Source of the DNA: Saccharopolyspora kobensis
Lineage (GTDB): Bacteria; Actinomycetota; Actinomycetes; Mycobacteriales; Pseudonocardiaceae
DNA: 64,000 nucleotides
Assembly: GCF_900108315.1 (NCBI RefSeq)
Contig: NZ_FNVB01000014.1
Location: forward strand, 1 to 64,000
Reading direction: 5' to 3'
In this document: positions 33,321-43,906 of the stretch, piece by piece
Position numbering within the stretch: the stretch's first letter is position 1
Layout of the letters: every line of letters starts with the position of its first letter
The notes under the pieces: model-generated
Told to the model about the DNA's origin: nothing
Seen by the model: the letters and a program-made list of their open reading frames with translations, nothing else
The model's database searches: none
Translations under genes and position numbers: made by a program

Positions 33321-33336
33321 TGTAACAGGTGCTACA
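33321..33336. promoter_or_regulatory. Candidate operator/promoter of the chrB-like gene
   Basis: TGTAACAGGTGCTACA is a 16-bp palindrome with one mismatched pair. It overlaps a possible -10 TACATT (33333-33338) placed 7 nt before the GTG start at 33346, so the message may be leaderless and the site would block its promoter. Confidence 0.5.
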
Positions 33337-33345
33337 TTTTGATTC

Positions 33346-33891
33346 GTGACAGACCTTCGCTGGCTGGTCCTCGTGATCAAGGTGCCCGCCGAGCCCTCCC
33401 GGCACCGGGTCGCGGTGTGGCGGGAGCTCCGCAAGATCGGTGCGCTCTCCCTCGGGCAAGGTGTGTGGAGCGTGCCCGACGTCCCGGTGTTCGCCGACGG
33501 GATCGCCCGCGCCATCGAGCTGACCGAGCAGGCCGGTGGCCAGGCCCTGGCGCTGGACGCCGCCGGGCGCGGCGAATCCGACGCGGTCGCGCTGAAAGCC
33601 CAGTTCACCGCGGCGCGTTCTGCCGACTGGACGGAGTTCCTCGCCGACTGCGGCAAGTTCGAGGCGGAACTGGCCAAGGAGATCCGCAACGCCAAGTTCA
33701 CCCTGGCCGAACTGGAGGAAGAGGAGCAGTCGCTGGAACGGCTGCGCCGCTGGCACCGCGACCTGACCGCCCGCGACGTCTTCGGCGCTCCGGAGGCCCG
33801 CGAAGCCGCTGAACGGCTCAAGCAGTGCGCAGCGGCGTGCGAGGACTACGCAGAACGCGTCTTCAACGCGCTGCACAACGGGAGCGAGTGA
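33346..33891 (+). CDS. ChrB N-terminal-domain protein (PaaX-like regulator)
   Basis: 181 aa from GTG 33346. It begins DLRWLVLVIKVPAEPSRHRVAVWRELRKIGALSLGQGVWSVPD (span, residues 3-45), the winged-helix-like N-terminal domain of ChrB, the regulator of chromate resistance; it also resembles PaaX-type repressors. The C-terminal chromate-resistance domain of full ChrB (about 310 aa) is missing; instead there is a coiled-coil region rich in Glu/Leu (KFTLAELEEEEQSLERL). The stop overlaps the start of the MFS gene as TGATG, so regulator and exporter are one unit. There is no direct evidence for chromate as effector. Confidence 0.82.
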   Translation: MTDLRWLVLVIKVPAEPSRHRVAVWRELRKIGALSLGQGVWSVPDVPVFADGIARAIELTEQAGGQALALDAAGRGESDAVALKAQFTAARSADWTEFLADCGKFEAELAKEIRNAKFTLAELEEEEQSLERLRRWHRDLTARDVFGAPEAREAAERLKQCAAACEDYAERVFNALHNGSE

Positions 33892-35054
33892 TGCGCTCGA
33901 AGCGTCAGATGTGGCCGCTGTACGCCGCGGGTTTCACCACCGCGTTCGGCGCTCACGGCATCGCGGCGAACCTCGGCGGTTTCTCCGATGACGCGGTCAC
34001 CTCGCTGCTGGTGCTCGGCGCGCTGCTCGCCCTCTACGACGGTGCCGAAGTCCTGCTCAAACCGCTGTTCGGCACCCTCGCCGACCGCATCGGCGCCCGC
34101 CCGGTGCTGCTGGGCGGCCTGCTCGGCTTCGCCGCGGCCTCGGCCACCTACGTCATCGCCGACAGCCCCGCCTGGCTGTGGGTGGCGCGTCTGGGCCAGG
34201 GCGCCGCGGCGTCGGCCTTCTCGCCGTCCGCTTCGGCGCTCGTCGCCCGGCTCAACCCGTCGGCCAAGCACGGCCGCGCCTTCGGGTCCTACGGCTTCTA
34301 CAAGTCCATCGGCTACACCCTGGGTCCGCTGCTGGGCGGTGTGCTGGTCTGGGTCGGCGGGTTGCGGCTGCTGTTCGCGGTGATGGCGCTGCTCGGCCTC
34401 GCCGTCGCGGTGTGGGCCGCCATCGACGTCCCGTCGGCCCCGCCGCTGCCCAAGGCCCGCCAGACGGTGCTCGACCTCGTCCGGCGCCTCACCGACCTGG
34501 CGTTCCTCGCCCCGACGGCGGCGCTGGCCGCGGCGACCGCCGCGCTGTCGGTGGGAGTGGGCTTCCTGCCGGTGACCGGCCGACTGGACGGGCTGGGCCC
34601 GGTCGCCACCGGAGCCGCGGTGTCGGTGCTGGCCGCCTGCGCCGCCGTCGTGCAGCCGACGGCCGGGCGGGCACTGGACGCCGGCCGTCTCACGCCGTCC
34701 CGCGGCATCGCCGCAGGCCTGCTGCTCACGGCGGTGGGCCTGGCCTGCGCGGTGCTGCCCGGCCTGCTCGGCATCCTGCTCGCCGCCGCGCTCATCGGAG
34801 CCGGGACCGGCCTGATCACGCCGCTCGGCTTCGCCGCGCTGGCCGCCGCCACCCCGCAGGAGCGGATGGGCCAGACGATGGGCGCGGCCGAACTCGGCCG
34901 GGAGCTCGGCGACGCGGGCGGCCCGCTGCTGGTCGCGGCGATCGCCACGGGCGCAGGGCTGGCCACCGGCTACACCGCGCTCGCCGTCCTGATCGCGCTG
35001 GGCCCCGCAGTCGCCTTCGCAGTGCGCGCCGCGCGACTACGTCAGCGGGCGTAG
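33891..35054 (+). CDS. MFS exporter coupled to the ChrB-like regulator
   Basis: 387 aa from ATG 33891, which shares a base with the upstream stop; an in-frame GTG sits directly before it. It has twelve membrane segments, motif A FGTLADRIGARPVLLGG after TM2 and a drug/H+ antiporter-like RLGQGAAASAFSPSASALVARL in TM4-TM5, repeated motif GFAALAAATPQERMGQTMG before TM11. MFS genes linked to ChrB-N proteins occur in actinobacteria and are thought to export toxic compounds; the substrate is unknown. The next gene follows after a long hairpin. Confidence 0.9.
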   Translation: MRSKRQMWPLYAAGFTTAFGAHGIAANLGGFSDDAVTSLLVLGALLALYDGAEVLLKPLFGTLADRIGARPVLLGGLLGFAAASATYVIADSPAWLWVARLGQGAAASAFSPSASALVARLNPSAKHGRAFGSYGFYKSIGYTLGPLLGGVLVWVGGLRLLFAVMALLGLAVAVWAAIDVPSAPPLPKARQTVLDLVRRLTDLAFLAPTAALAAATAALSVGVGFLPVTGRLDGLGPVATGAAVSVLAACAAVVQPTAGRALDAGRLTPSRGIAAGLLLTAVGLACAVLPGLLGILLAAALIGAGTGLITPLGFAALAAATPQERMGQTMGAAELGRELGDAGGPLLVAAIATGAGLATGYTALAVLIALGPAVAFAVRAARLRQRA

Positions 35055-35082
35055 CCGAGGTTCAGCTCCGCAACGGATGAGC

Positions 35083-35134
35083 GGATCCCTCCCGTCGGCC
35101 ACGCTTCAACGAGCCGCGCCGACAGGAGGGATCC
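35083..35134 (+). promoter_or_regulatory. 17-bp RNA hairpin that buries the Shine-Dalgarno of the next gene
   Basis: GGATCCCTCCCGTCGGC (35083-35099) pairs with GCCGACAGGAGGGATCC (35118-35134), with one G-T-type mismatch and an 18-nt loop. The 3' arm contains AGGAGG, the only ribosome-binding site of the gene starting at 35137, so translation should be blocked unless the hairpin is opened. Confidence 0.7.
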
Positions 35135-35136
35135 CC

Positions 35137-35682
35137 ATGACGACAACGCGCCCGAGCCGCCGGCTCAGCGGTCGTGGCCGCAAGGTGTTCCTGGCCGTGC
35201 ACCTGCTGGCCGCGGCCGCCTGGTTCGGCATCGACCTCGCCGTCGGAGTCCTGGTCATCACGGCCGTGGTCACCGACTCCCCGCAGACCGCGGGCACAGC
35301 GCTGCAGGCCGTCGGGTTCTTCGCCGTGTGGCCGATGTTCACCACCAGCGTCCTGTGCCTGGCCTCGGGAGCGGTGCTCGGCCTCGGCGGCAAGTACGGG
35401 CTGGTGCGCTACTGGTGGGTGGCGGTCAAACTCGCCATCAACGTGGTCTTCGCCGTGCTGATCCTGGCCGGGCTTCGCCCGGGCATCAACGAGGCGGCCG
35501 AGGCCGGCGCCCGGATGGCCGCGGGCGACCCGACCGCCGCGATCCCGCCGACGCTGTTCTTCCCGATCGTGCTCGGGCCGAGCCTGCTGCTCACCGCCTA
35601 CCTGCTGTCGGTGTTCAAGCCCTGGGGCCGTCTCCAGCAGTGGGCGCCCGCTGCCCGCGAGCTCGCGACGAGTCGGCGCTGA
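35137..35682 (+). CDS. Small integral membrane protein, DUF2269-like
   Basis: 181 aa from ATG 35137, chosen over an upstream in-frame start because AGGAGGGATCCCC precedes it. Four hydrophobic segments are visible: KVFLAVHLLAAAAWFGIDLAVGVLVI (in parts), VGFFAVWPMFTTSVLCLASG, YWWVAVKLAINVVFAVLIL and LFFPIVLGPSLLLTAYLLSVF. The conserved histidine in the first segment and Lys in VKLAIN resemble DUF2269-type membrane proteins, which may bind haem or metal; that is uncertain. It follows the ChrB/MFS pair by 82 bp and its ribosome-binding site lies in a stable hairpin. Confidence 0.75.
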   Translation: MTTTRPSRRLSGRGRKVFLAVHLLAAAAWFGIDLAVGVLVITAVVTDSPQTAGTALQAVGFFAVWPMFTTSVLCLASGAVLGLGGKYGLVRYWWVAVKLAINVVFAVLILAGLRPGINEAAEAGARMAAGDPTAAIPPTLFFPIVLGPSLLLTAYLLSVFKPWGRLQQWAPAARELATSRR

Positions 35683-35690
35683 AGAACGAC

Positions 35691-35723
35691 GGAACGCCCC
35701 GGGCGAGGTGCCCGGGGCGTTCC
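35691..35723. terminator. Bidirectional hairpin terminator
   Basis: Perfect 14-bp stem GGAACGCCCCGGGC/GCCCGGGGCGTTCC with a 5-nt loop, between the convergent membrane-protein and HesB-like genes. Confidence 0.85.
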
Positions 35724-35732
35724 ATCGTCGGA

Positions 35733-36002
35733 TCAGTCGCGGACGGCCAGCGCCAGTTCGCCGTTGGCGTCCTTCTCGGCGTCGAGCGTCTTGTCCCCGA
35801 GCAGGGCGGCGACCTGCGGTTCGAGGAAAACCCGGACCCCGGAGGCCTCGATCACCTCATCGCCCTCCTGGGGCTGATCGGCGATCGAAGCCTGCAGTCC
35901 GTCCCCGGCCGGTGCGATGCGCAGCCCGGAGCCTTCTTGAGAGTCACCACCGACGAGGACGAGCTTGATGACCTCGGCGGCGCTCTCACTGATGGTGAGC
36001 AT
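35733..36002 (-). CDS. HesB/IscA-like protein without cysteines
   Basis: 89 aa, starting MLTISESAAEVIKLVL, the typical N-terminus of A-type Fe-S carriers, followed by GLRIAPAGDGLQASIADQP and VFLEPQVAALLGDKTLDAE, which align with the IscA core. All three cysteines that bind Fe-S clusters in IscA/ErpA are missing; the protein contains no cysteine at all. It therefore cannot be a normal cluster carrier. Such versions occur in actinobacteria and are sometimes annotated as adhesins; their role is unknown. It stands alone between a terminator and the gcvP gene. Confidence 0.8.
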   Translation of the reverse strand: MLTISESAAEVIKLVLVGGDSQEGSGLRIAPAGDGLQASIADQPQEGDEVIEASGVRVFLEPQVAALLGDKTLDAEKDANGELALAVRD

Positions 36003-36124
36003 GGTGCTCAACTCCTTCTCGGAGCCGGTCAGGTGAAGGGGCCACCGTGTCATCCAATCGGCCCAACACGCAAACCAACCACCCGGGCGTGTCCCCGCCC
36101 GAAGCCCCATCCACCCAGGGCAAC

Positions 36125-36197
36125 GTCGACTTCCCGAGAAATCGACGCTCACCCGGGTGACGGTCGACTCCTCGGAAACCGACCGCCACCCGGGTGG
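36125..36197. repeat. Two tandem copies of a GTCGAC-TTC-N-GAAATCGAC intergenic repeat
   Basis: Unit 1 starts GTCGACTTCCCGAGAAATCG at 36125 and ends with ACCCGGGTGACG; unit 2 starts GTCGACTCCTCGGAAACCG at 36163 and ends CACCCGGGTGG. They lie just after the gcvP stop. Related elements occur at 45801-45840 and 56269-56327. Confidence 0.65.
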
Positions 36198-36199
36198 GC

Positions 36200-39076
<2,877 letters not shown>

Positions 39077-39139
39077 CGCCAAACCTCAATCATCGCGGCG
39101 AACAGGGGATGGCAGTGCAGCTGGGACTGCGCTGTTCTC

Positions 39140-39350
39140 TCCCCCTCTGTCCCCGTCCGCGAAGCGAACGCCTGAGAGCTTCACCCGGGAACCGGGCTTG
39201 CACCGTCGGCGGGGTGGCACCACGCCCGTGGTGCACCCTCTTTCCAGAGGTATCTCGCCCGTGCGGTCCAGGTGGCCTGAGAGGTTGTCGGGGAGGGTTG
39301 CTCCTTCGGCGCCGACCGCGGCTGGGCGCCGGGCCGGACTCTCCCGCACG
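39140..39350 (-). promoter_or_regulatory. Tandem glycine riboswitch upstream of gcvP
   Basis: On the minus strand the leader reads GTGCGGGAGAGTCC, GCGCCGAAGGAGCAACCC, CTCTCAGGCCA and GGACCGCAC (aptamer I), then GAGATACCTC, CCGCCGACGGTGCAAG, AGCTCTCAGGC and GGACAGAGGGG (aptamer II). These are the conserved parts of glycine aptamers, twice in series. The usual role is to switch on glycine cleavage when glycine is plentiful. The expression platform lies in the about 60 nt before the start codon. Confidence 0.92.
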
Positions 39351-39433
39351 GGGTCGGCGATGCGTGGAGCTTACCCGATCAGCAGGCCCTCACGGACCCG
39401 CGATGCGAGCTGCGGCACAGTGCCGCGACCGGC

Positions 39434-40003
39434 TCAGCCGGTCTCGGCCTGCCGGTCCCGGCGACGCCGGGACAGCTCGTCCTCGGCCTGCACCATCTCG
39501 CCGCCGTCGGCCCGCTCGGCCGGGAACTCGTGGATGGTGCCGCTGATCTCGCGCATCGCACCGCTGACGGCGATGCCGAACACCCCTTGGCCGCCCTGCA
39601 GCAGATCGACCACCTCCTCCGCGGAGGTGCACTCGTAGACCGTCGTGCCATCGCTGAACAACGTCAACCGCGCCAGGTCCTGCACGCCGCGGTTGCGCAA
39701 GTGCTCCACCGCGACCCGGATGTTGTGCAGCGACACCCCGGTGTCCAGCAGCCGCTTGACCACCTTGAGCACCAGGATGTCCTTGAACGAGTACAGCCGC
39801 TGGGAGCCGGAGCCCGCCGCACCGCGGATGGACGGGCCGACCAGCTTGGTGCGCGCCCAGTAGTCCAACTGGCGGTAGGTGATGCCGGCGATCTGGCAGG
39901 CGGCCGGGCCCCGGTAGCCGACCAGTTCGTCCGGCAGCGAGGCGTCTGGGAACAGCCCACCCTGCTCCGCGGCAGCATCCCCGTTGGACGCTTCCTCGAC
40001 CAC
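39434..40003 (-). CDS. MerR-family regulator, Rv1830 type
   Basis: 189 aa from GTG 40003 with GGGGAGG 7 nt upstream. The DNA-binding region GITYRQLDYWARTKLVGPSIRGAAGSG followed by QRLYSFKDILVLKVVKRLLDTGVSLHNIR (spans) and the C-terminal YECTSAEEVVDLLQGGQGVFGIAVSGAM are nearly the same as in mycobacterial Rv1830. These MerR-like proteins have no effector-binding cysteines and sit in the glycine-cleavage/garA block in many actinobacteria; in mycobacteria this regulator has been linked to growth control. Its target is not visible here. The 268 bp between it and the nuclease gene hold nothing I recognise. Confidence 0.92.
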   Translation of the reverse strand: MVEEASNGDAAAEQGGLFPDASLPDELVGYRGPAACQIAGITYRQLDYWARTKLVGPSIRGAAGSGSQRLYSFKDILVLKVVKRLLDTGVSLHNIRVAVEHLRNRGVQDLARLTLFSDGTTVYECTSAEEVVDLLQGGQGVFGIAVSGAMREISGTIHEFPAERADGGEMVQAEDELSRRRRDRQAETG

Positions 40004-40271
40004 GCCTGCCTCCCCTCGTCCGGCTTGTCGCCGACGACGATCACCAGCGCCCGAATCGCTTCGATCAGGGCCGCGAACGCCCCGCCGACCGCGGTCCGGT
40101 AGCACCACCGCATCGGCAGTTCACCCGTTGAATCACACCGGGGCAATTTCGCGTAACCCGACGGTATGCCTGCCGCGCGGGGAGGTCAACGCGACGCGCG
40201 GGGCACCACCGACGACCCGGCCCCCGCCTGCGCCAGCAGGCGGGGGCCGGGAACACCTGATCGGCCGACCG

Positions 40272-40754
40272 TTACGTGTCGGCCCCTCTAAAATCCTCGG
40301 GCGACACCGAATCGAGGAACTCGCGGAACTTCTCCACCTCGTCCTCCTGCTCGTCGGGGATGATCAGCCCGGCCTCGTCCAGCACCGATTCGTCGGCGTG
40401 GATCGGCACTCCGATGCGCAGCGCCAGCGCCACCGAGTCGCTCGGCCGCGCGGAGACCCGCACATCCCCGTCGAACACCAGCTCGGCGAAGAAGGTGCCC
40501 TCCTGCAGATCGGTGATCCGCACCTGCTCCAGGTCGCGCCCCAGAGCGCCGATGACGTCCTTGAGCAGGTCGTGCGTCAGCGGTCGCTGCGGTCGCACGC
40601 CCTGCTGCTCGAGCGCGATGGCCGTCGCCTCGACCGAGCCGATCCAGATCGGCAGGTAACGCTCGCCGTGCGCCTCGCGCAACAGCAGGATCGGCTGGTT
40701 GGCTGGTAGTTCCACTCGCACGCCGACGACGCGCATCTCACTGCTCATCGTCAC
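40272..40754 (-). CDS. Bifunctional nuclease (BFN) domain protein, Rv1829 type
   Basis: 160 aa. It matches the DUF151/BFN family: VVGVRVELPANQPILLLREAHGERYLPIWIG (span), EATAIALEQQGV, LTHDLLKDVIGALG, and RPSDSVALALRIGVPIHADESVLDEAG (span). The plant BFN founder has DNase and RNase activity; bacterial activity is less certain. The end EKFREFLDSVSPEDFRG is like Rv1829. The start is GTG 40754 or ATG 40748; GGAGGAGG lies 4 and 10 nt upstream respectively. It belongs to the conserved gcv/garA block. Confidence 0.93.
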   Translation of the reverse strand: MTMSSEMRVVGVRVELPANQPILLLREAHGERYLPIWIGSVEATAIALEQQGVRPQRPLTHDLLKDVIGALGRDLEQVRITDLQEGTFFAELVFDGDVRVSARPSDSVALALRIGVPIHADESVLDEAGLIIPDEQEDEVEKFREFLDSVSPEDFRGADT

Positions 40755-41149
40755 ATCGCCTCCTCCAGCGCGCCGAAGCGTGACATCCCTGTCGAGGATC
40801 GCGCACCGACGCCTTCGACGCTACCCGCGATACGGCGGCCACGCCCATCCCTCCGGCGGCCTCACCGGCCGCCGCTGCCACAGCTTTCCCACCGGATGCC
40901 CGATCGCCTCCGGTGGGCCCGAACCGCTGGCCGAGCTCGTCATCGAGCATTACCAGCACGATACACCGCCGACCGGTCGCGCGGACCGCCGGAAATGAAG
41001 CCGCTGCAACGGCAGAACCGGTTGCGGCGCCGAGAAATTCCCCGCTGCGGATGCCACTCGACCCCGGTCGCGCAAGTACCGCGACGCGCCAGCGGGGCGG
41101 CGCCGGGATGGCGTCGCCCCGCTGGCGGGCCGGAAGTCGGATCCGGGTC
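40755..41149. other. Gene-free stretch where an FtsR (Rv1828)-like gene would be expected
   Basis: In mycobacteria the MerR-like regulator Rv1828 lies between the BFN gene and garA. Here 395 bp separate them and no frame carries a MerR-like helix-turn-helix. Only short antisense or low-quality frames are present. I see no clear promoter or terminator in it. Confidence 0.55.
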
Positions 41150-41605
41150 TCAGCGCCCGTCGATCGGCCCGGTCAGGAACACCAACCGGAACTTGCCGAT
41201 CTGCACCTCGTCGCCGTTGGCCAGCACCGAGGTGTCCACCGGTTCGCGGTTGACGTAGGTGCCGTTGAGGCTGCCCACGTCGACGACCACGAAGTCGTTG
41301 CCCTCGCGGCGGAACTCCGCGTGCCGACGGGAAACCGTGACGTCGTCGAGGAAGATGTCGCTGTCCGGGTGCCGACCCGCGCTGGTGGTCTCCCGGTCCA
41401 GCAGGAACCGCGAGCCCGCGTTCGGACCGCGCTTGACCACCAGCAGGGCGTTGCCCGCGGGCAGTGCGTCGACCCCGGACGCGGCGGCGGGCTCCGGGGC
41501 CGGGCTCTCGGTGCTCTCCGGCTCCGAGAGGAACGGCCTGAAGACCGAGGTGGTCTCCGGTGACTGCTCCGGCGGAACCTCGCCGAAGCCGCTGTTCTGG
41601 CTCAC
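41150..41605 (-). CDS. garA: GarA/OdhI, FHA-domain metabolic regulator
   Basis: 151 aa from GTG 41605 with GGAGGAG upstream. The N-terminal tail holds ETTSVF (Thr18-Thr19), the twin threonines phosphorylated by PknG/PknB in GarA and OdhI, followed by an Ala/Pro-rich linker and an FHA domain (about 55-145) with AGRHPDSDIFLDDVTVSRRHAEF (span) and SLNGTYVNREPV. Unphosphorylated GarA binds and inhibits 2-oxoglutarate dehydrogenase and related enzymes; phosphorylation folds the tail onto its own FHA domain. It sits next to gcvH as in mycobacteria. The kinases are not in this window except possibly the one at 181-1728. Confidence 0.97.
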   Translation of the reverse strand: MSQNSGFGEVPPEQSPETTSVFRPFLSEPESTESPAPEPAAASGVDALPAGNALLVVKRGPNAGSRFLLDRETTSAGRHPDSDIFLDDVTVSRRHAEFRREGNDFVVVDVGSLNGTYVNREPVDTSVLANGDEVQIGKFRLVFLTGPIDGR

Positions 41606-41723
41606 CTGAGCTCTCCTCCACGCGGATAGATCGTGCTAAATATGTGCCCAACGTACCGTGCCTGGGCAGGCGTTGGACGCGGGACTCCCGACATTCTCCC
41701 GGGCGACCCCGACAGATCGACGA

Positions 41724-42110
41724 TCATCCCTGGTCGATCAGCTTCTGGTAAGCCTCGGCGTCGAGCAGATCGGCGAACTGCTCCGGTTCGGCGAGCTTGA
41801 TCTCGACCATCCAGCCGCCGTCCTGCGGCGCCGAATTGACCAACTCGGGCTGGTCCTCCAGCTCGCCGTTGCGGGCGGTCACCTCGCCGGTGACCGGAGC
41901 GTAGATGTCCGACACGCTCTTGGTCGACTCCACCTCACCCATGGAGTCCCCCGCCGAGACCTGCTCTCCCAGCTCGGGCAGCTGCACGAACACCACATCG
42001 CCGAGCTGCTGCTGGGCGTAGTCGGTGATCCCGATGCGCACGGTGTCCTCGCCGGTGCGCTGGACCCACTCGTGCTCTTCGGTGTACTTGATCTCGTCCG
42101 GGGCCGCCAC
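41724..42110 (-). CDS. gcvH: Glycine cleavage system H protein
   Basis: 128 aa from GTG 42110 with AGGAAGG 9 nt upstream. It contains YTEEHEWVQ at the start, GITDYAQQQLGDVVFVQLP (span) and the lipoylation motif GEVESTKSVSDIYAP with Lys64 as the lipoyl carrier. It shuttles the aminomethyl group from GcvP to GcvT. Lipoyl attachment needs LipA/LipB encoded elsewhere. It stands 118 bp from garA and about 160 bp after the phosphatidyltransferase gene. Confidence 0.97.
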   Translation of the reverse strand: MAAPDEIKYTEEHEWVQRTGEDTVRIGITDYAQQQLGDVVFVQLPELGEQVSAGDSMGEVESTKSVSDIYAPVTGEVTARNGELEDQPELVNSAPQDGGWMVEIKLAEPEQFADLLDAEAYQKLIDQG

Positions 42111-42266
42111 GTGGTCCCGCCTTCCTCGTCCGCTGCTGCTCTTCGGATCGCCGGCCGCGCTGGTGGCGTGATCGGCTCGGCGAGCGTATGCAGCTCGCGG
42201 TGCCGCCCGCAAGGCGACCCCCGGTGGCGTCCGCCCAGCCCACCCGCGGGCGTCGGCGAACGCCGG

Positions 42267-42971
42267 TCACGCTCGCGCCGGCCGGCGGCGGGCCTGGTGC
42301 ACCGCGGCCACCACCTGCCCCAGGTACAGAACTCCGGCCCACAGGTACAGCGCGCCGCCCCAGCAGGTGAAGGCGTAGGCGACCGGACGCACCACTTCGG
42401 ACAGCGGGAACTCCTCCTGCACCAGCAACAACAGCGGGAACGCGTACATCAGGCAGAAGGTCGCGGCCTTGCCGAGGTAGTGCACCTCGGGCGGCTCGTA
42501 GCCGTGCCAGCGCAGCACCGGCAGGCACAGGGTCAGCACCACGTCCCGCAGCACCAGCGCGGCGGCGACCCACCAGGGCACCACGTCGCGCAGCACGAAG
42601 GCCACCAGGGTGGCGACGATGTAGAGGCGGTCGGCGGCCGGGTCGAGCAGCTCGCCGAGGCGGCTGTACTGGTTGAGCCAGCGGGCGAGCTTGCCGTCGA
42701 GCCAGTCGGTGATCCCGCTGACCACCAGCACCAGCAGGGCGAGCAGGTCGGCCTTGGGGCCGAGCAGCAGCCACAGGAACAGCGGCACCCCGGCCAGCCG
42801 GAGCACGCTGAGCAGGTTCGGCAGTGTCCACCATGGATCGGCCCACACCCCGGCGGCGGCTTCGCGGATCCGGGCTATGCCGTGGTCCTGGCGATGCTCC
42901 GGCGAGCGACCGGGGTCGCCCCCGTGGCCTCCGCTCGTGGTGTTCTCCGTGGTGCGCTCGGCGTCCTGCAC
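42267..42971 (-). CDS. CDP-alcohol phosphatidyltransferase (PgsA2-like)
   Basis: 234 aa with six membrane segments. The family motif D-G-x2-A-R-x8-9-G-x3-D-x3-D is present as DWLDGKLARWLNQYSRLGELLDPAADRL (span); the two final aspartates are catalytic. It transfers a phosphatidyl group from CDP-diacylglycerol to an alcohol, perhaps glycerol 3-phosphate or inositol phosphate; its position beside gcvH is that of mycobacterial pgsA2. GTG 42971 is chosen because AGGGGAGG lies 6 nt upstream; another GTG is directly before it. The three genes found between pgsA2 and gcvH in mycobacteria (two DUF881 proteins and a small basic protein) are missing here. Confidence 0.9.
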   Translation of the reverse strand: MQDAERTTENTTSGGHGGDPGRSPEHRQDHGIARIREAAAGVWADPWWTLPNLLSVLRLAGVPLFLWLLLGPKADLLALLVLVVSGITDWLDGKLARWLNQYSRLGELLDPAADRLYIVATLVAFVLRDVVPWWVAAALVLRDVVLTLCLPVLRWHGYEPPEVHYLGKAATFCLMYAFPLLLLVQEEFPLSEVVRPVAYAFTCWGGALYLWAGVLYLGQVVAAVHQARRRPARA

Positions 42972-43356
42972 CACGAGCCTCCCCTGAATGGTTGTGCGTG
43001 CTACCCCAGATGCACGGATGCGCATCCCCTCCGGGTCAGGATCTCACATTCGACGCACAACACACCTGGCGGCCGGGCTCCCCCGCGGTTCGCTGGATTT
43101 CCGGACTGGTTTCGCGTGGCGGGGCCTGCAGCGCAACCTCAGCGCCCGCCTGGACTCGCGGTGTCCGGCCTCGTCCGCGACCAGTGCGCGGCGGCCGGGC
43201 CGTCCTCGCCGGGCGACCGCGAGCGCCGAGGGCGATGTGCTCCCGCGGCGCCCGCGATTGGCTCCCGACCGGCGCCGGTCGGCCGTCGCAGCTGCGGCGA
43301 CCGACCGGAATCAAGAGCGGCAGATCGGGCCGGGTGGGCGGTGGGAGCCGGCGGGG
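42972..43356. other. Gene-free stretch
   Basis: 385 bp upstream of the phosphatidyltransferase gene contain its ribosome-binding site at 42978-42985 and presumably its promoter. The frames in it are antisense shadows with poor codon pattern. I see no repeat, hairpin or RNA gene that stands out. Confidence 0.5.
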
Positions 43357-43593
43357 TCAGGCCCGGGTGCGGCTCCAGCCGCGGCGGCGGAGCTCGGCGT
43401 CGGTGAGGAAGCGCGCGCGCCCGCGGTCGTCGACGCCCGCCCAGCGGGCACCGGCGGAGCCCTCGAGCACGTAGGAATGGCCACCGCTCCACACCACGCT
43501 GCACGGCGCGGTGGGCAGTTCGGCCGAGGTGGCCGGGCGCGTTTCGACCTGTGCGGTGGATGCCTCGGGGGACCGGGCCGGTTCCGTGCTCAT
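43357..43593 (-). CDS. Small hypothetical protein
   Basis: 78 aa from ATG 43593, preceded by CGGAGGTG about 10 nt upstream, which supports a real start. The N-terminal 30 residues are Pro/Ala/Thr-rich and probably disordered; the rest (SVVWSGGHSYVLEGSAGARWAGVDDRGRARFLTDAELRRRGW, span) looks like a small beta-domain ending in a helix, with a lysine-free, arginine-rich tail. I do not recognise a family. It is divergent from the acyl-CoA synthetase gene. Confidence 0.6.
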   Translation of the reverse strand: MSTEPARSPEASTAQVETRPATSAELPTAPCSVVWSGGHSYVLEGSAGARWAGVDDRGRARFLTDAELRRRGWSRTRA

Positions 43594-43906
43594 CGTTGCA
43601 GCACCTCCGTTTTCTGCTTCTGTTGTCGGCGCGGCGCGCGCTTTTGTTAGCCCGATCTCAGACTCGGACTCGATTGTGATCGCTCGTGCGCGCTGCGTCG
43701 CGCCGAAGCCGGACCGCAGCGCCCAGCGGACGCGTTCCGTCGCCGAGCTGCCGTCGGCGATAGGCCGGGCGCTACGCCCAGCCGAACTCGGGCGAACCGC
43801 TCACCGGGGACACCTGTTCGCATCGCGGCACGAGGGCTCTGGCGCACCCGGTGGTTGTGCGGTAGGACGACAGGCAATTGGCGGCGGATGCGGGAGGTAG
43901 TTGGTC
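43594..43906. other. Divergent intergenic region
   Basis: 313 bp between the small hypothetical gene and the acyl-CoA synthetase. Its first 80 bp are AT-richer than the surroundings (CTTTTGTTAGCC, GACTCGATTGTGATCG) and probably hold one or both promoters. GGGAGG at 43892-43897 is the ribosome-binding site of the synthetase. No repeats or RNA genes were recognised. Confidence 0.5.

Noticed and set aside
40755..41149. A remnant of an FtsR-like gene
   Set aside because: No frame on either strand contains a MerR helix-turn-helix pattern; only short shadows remain.
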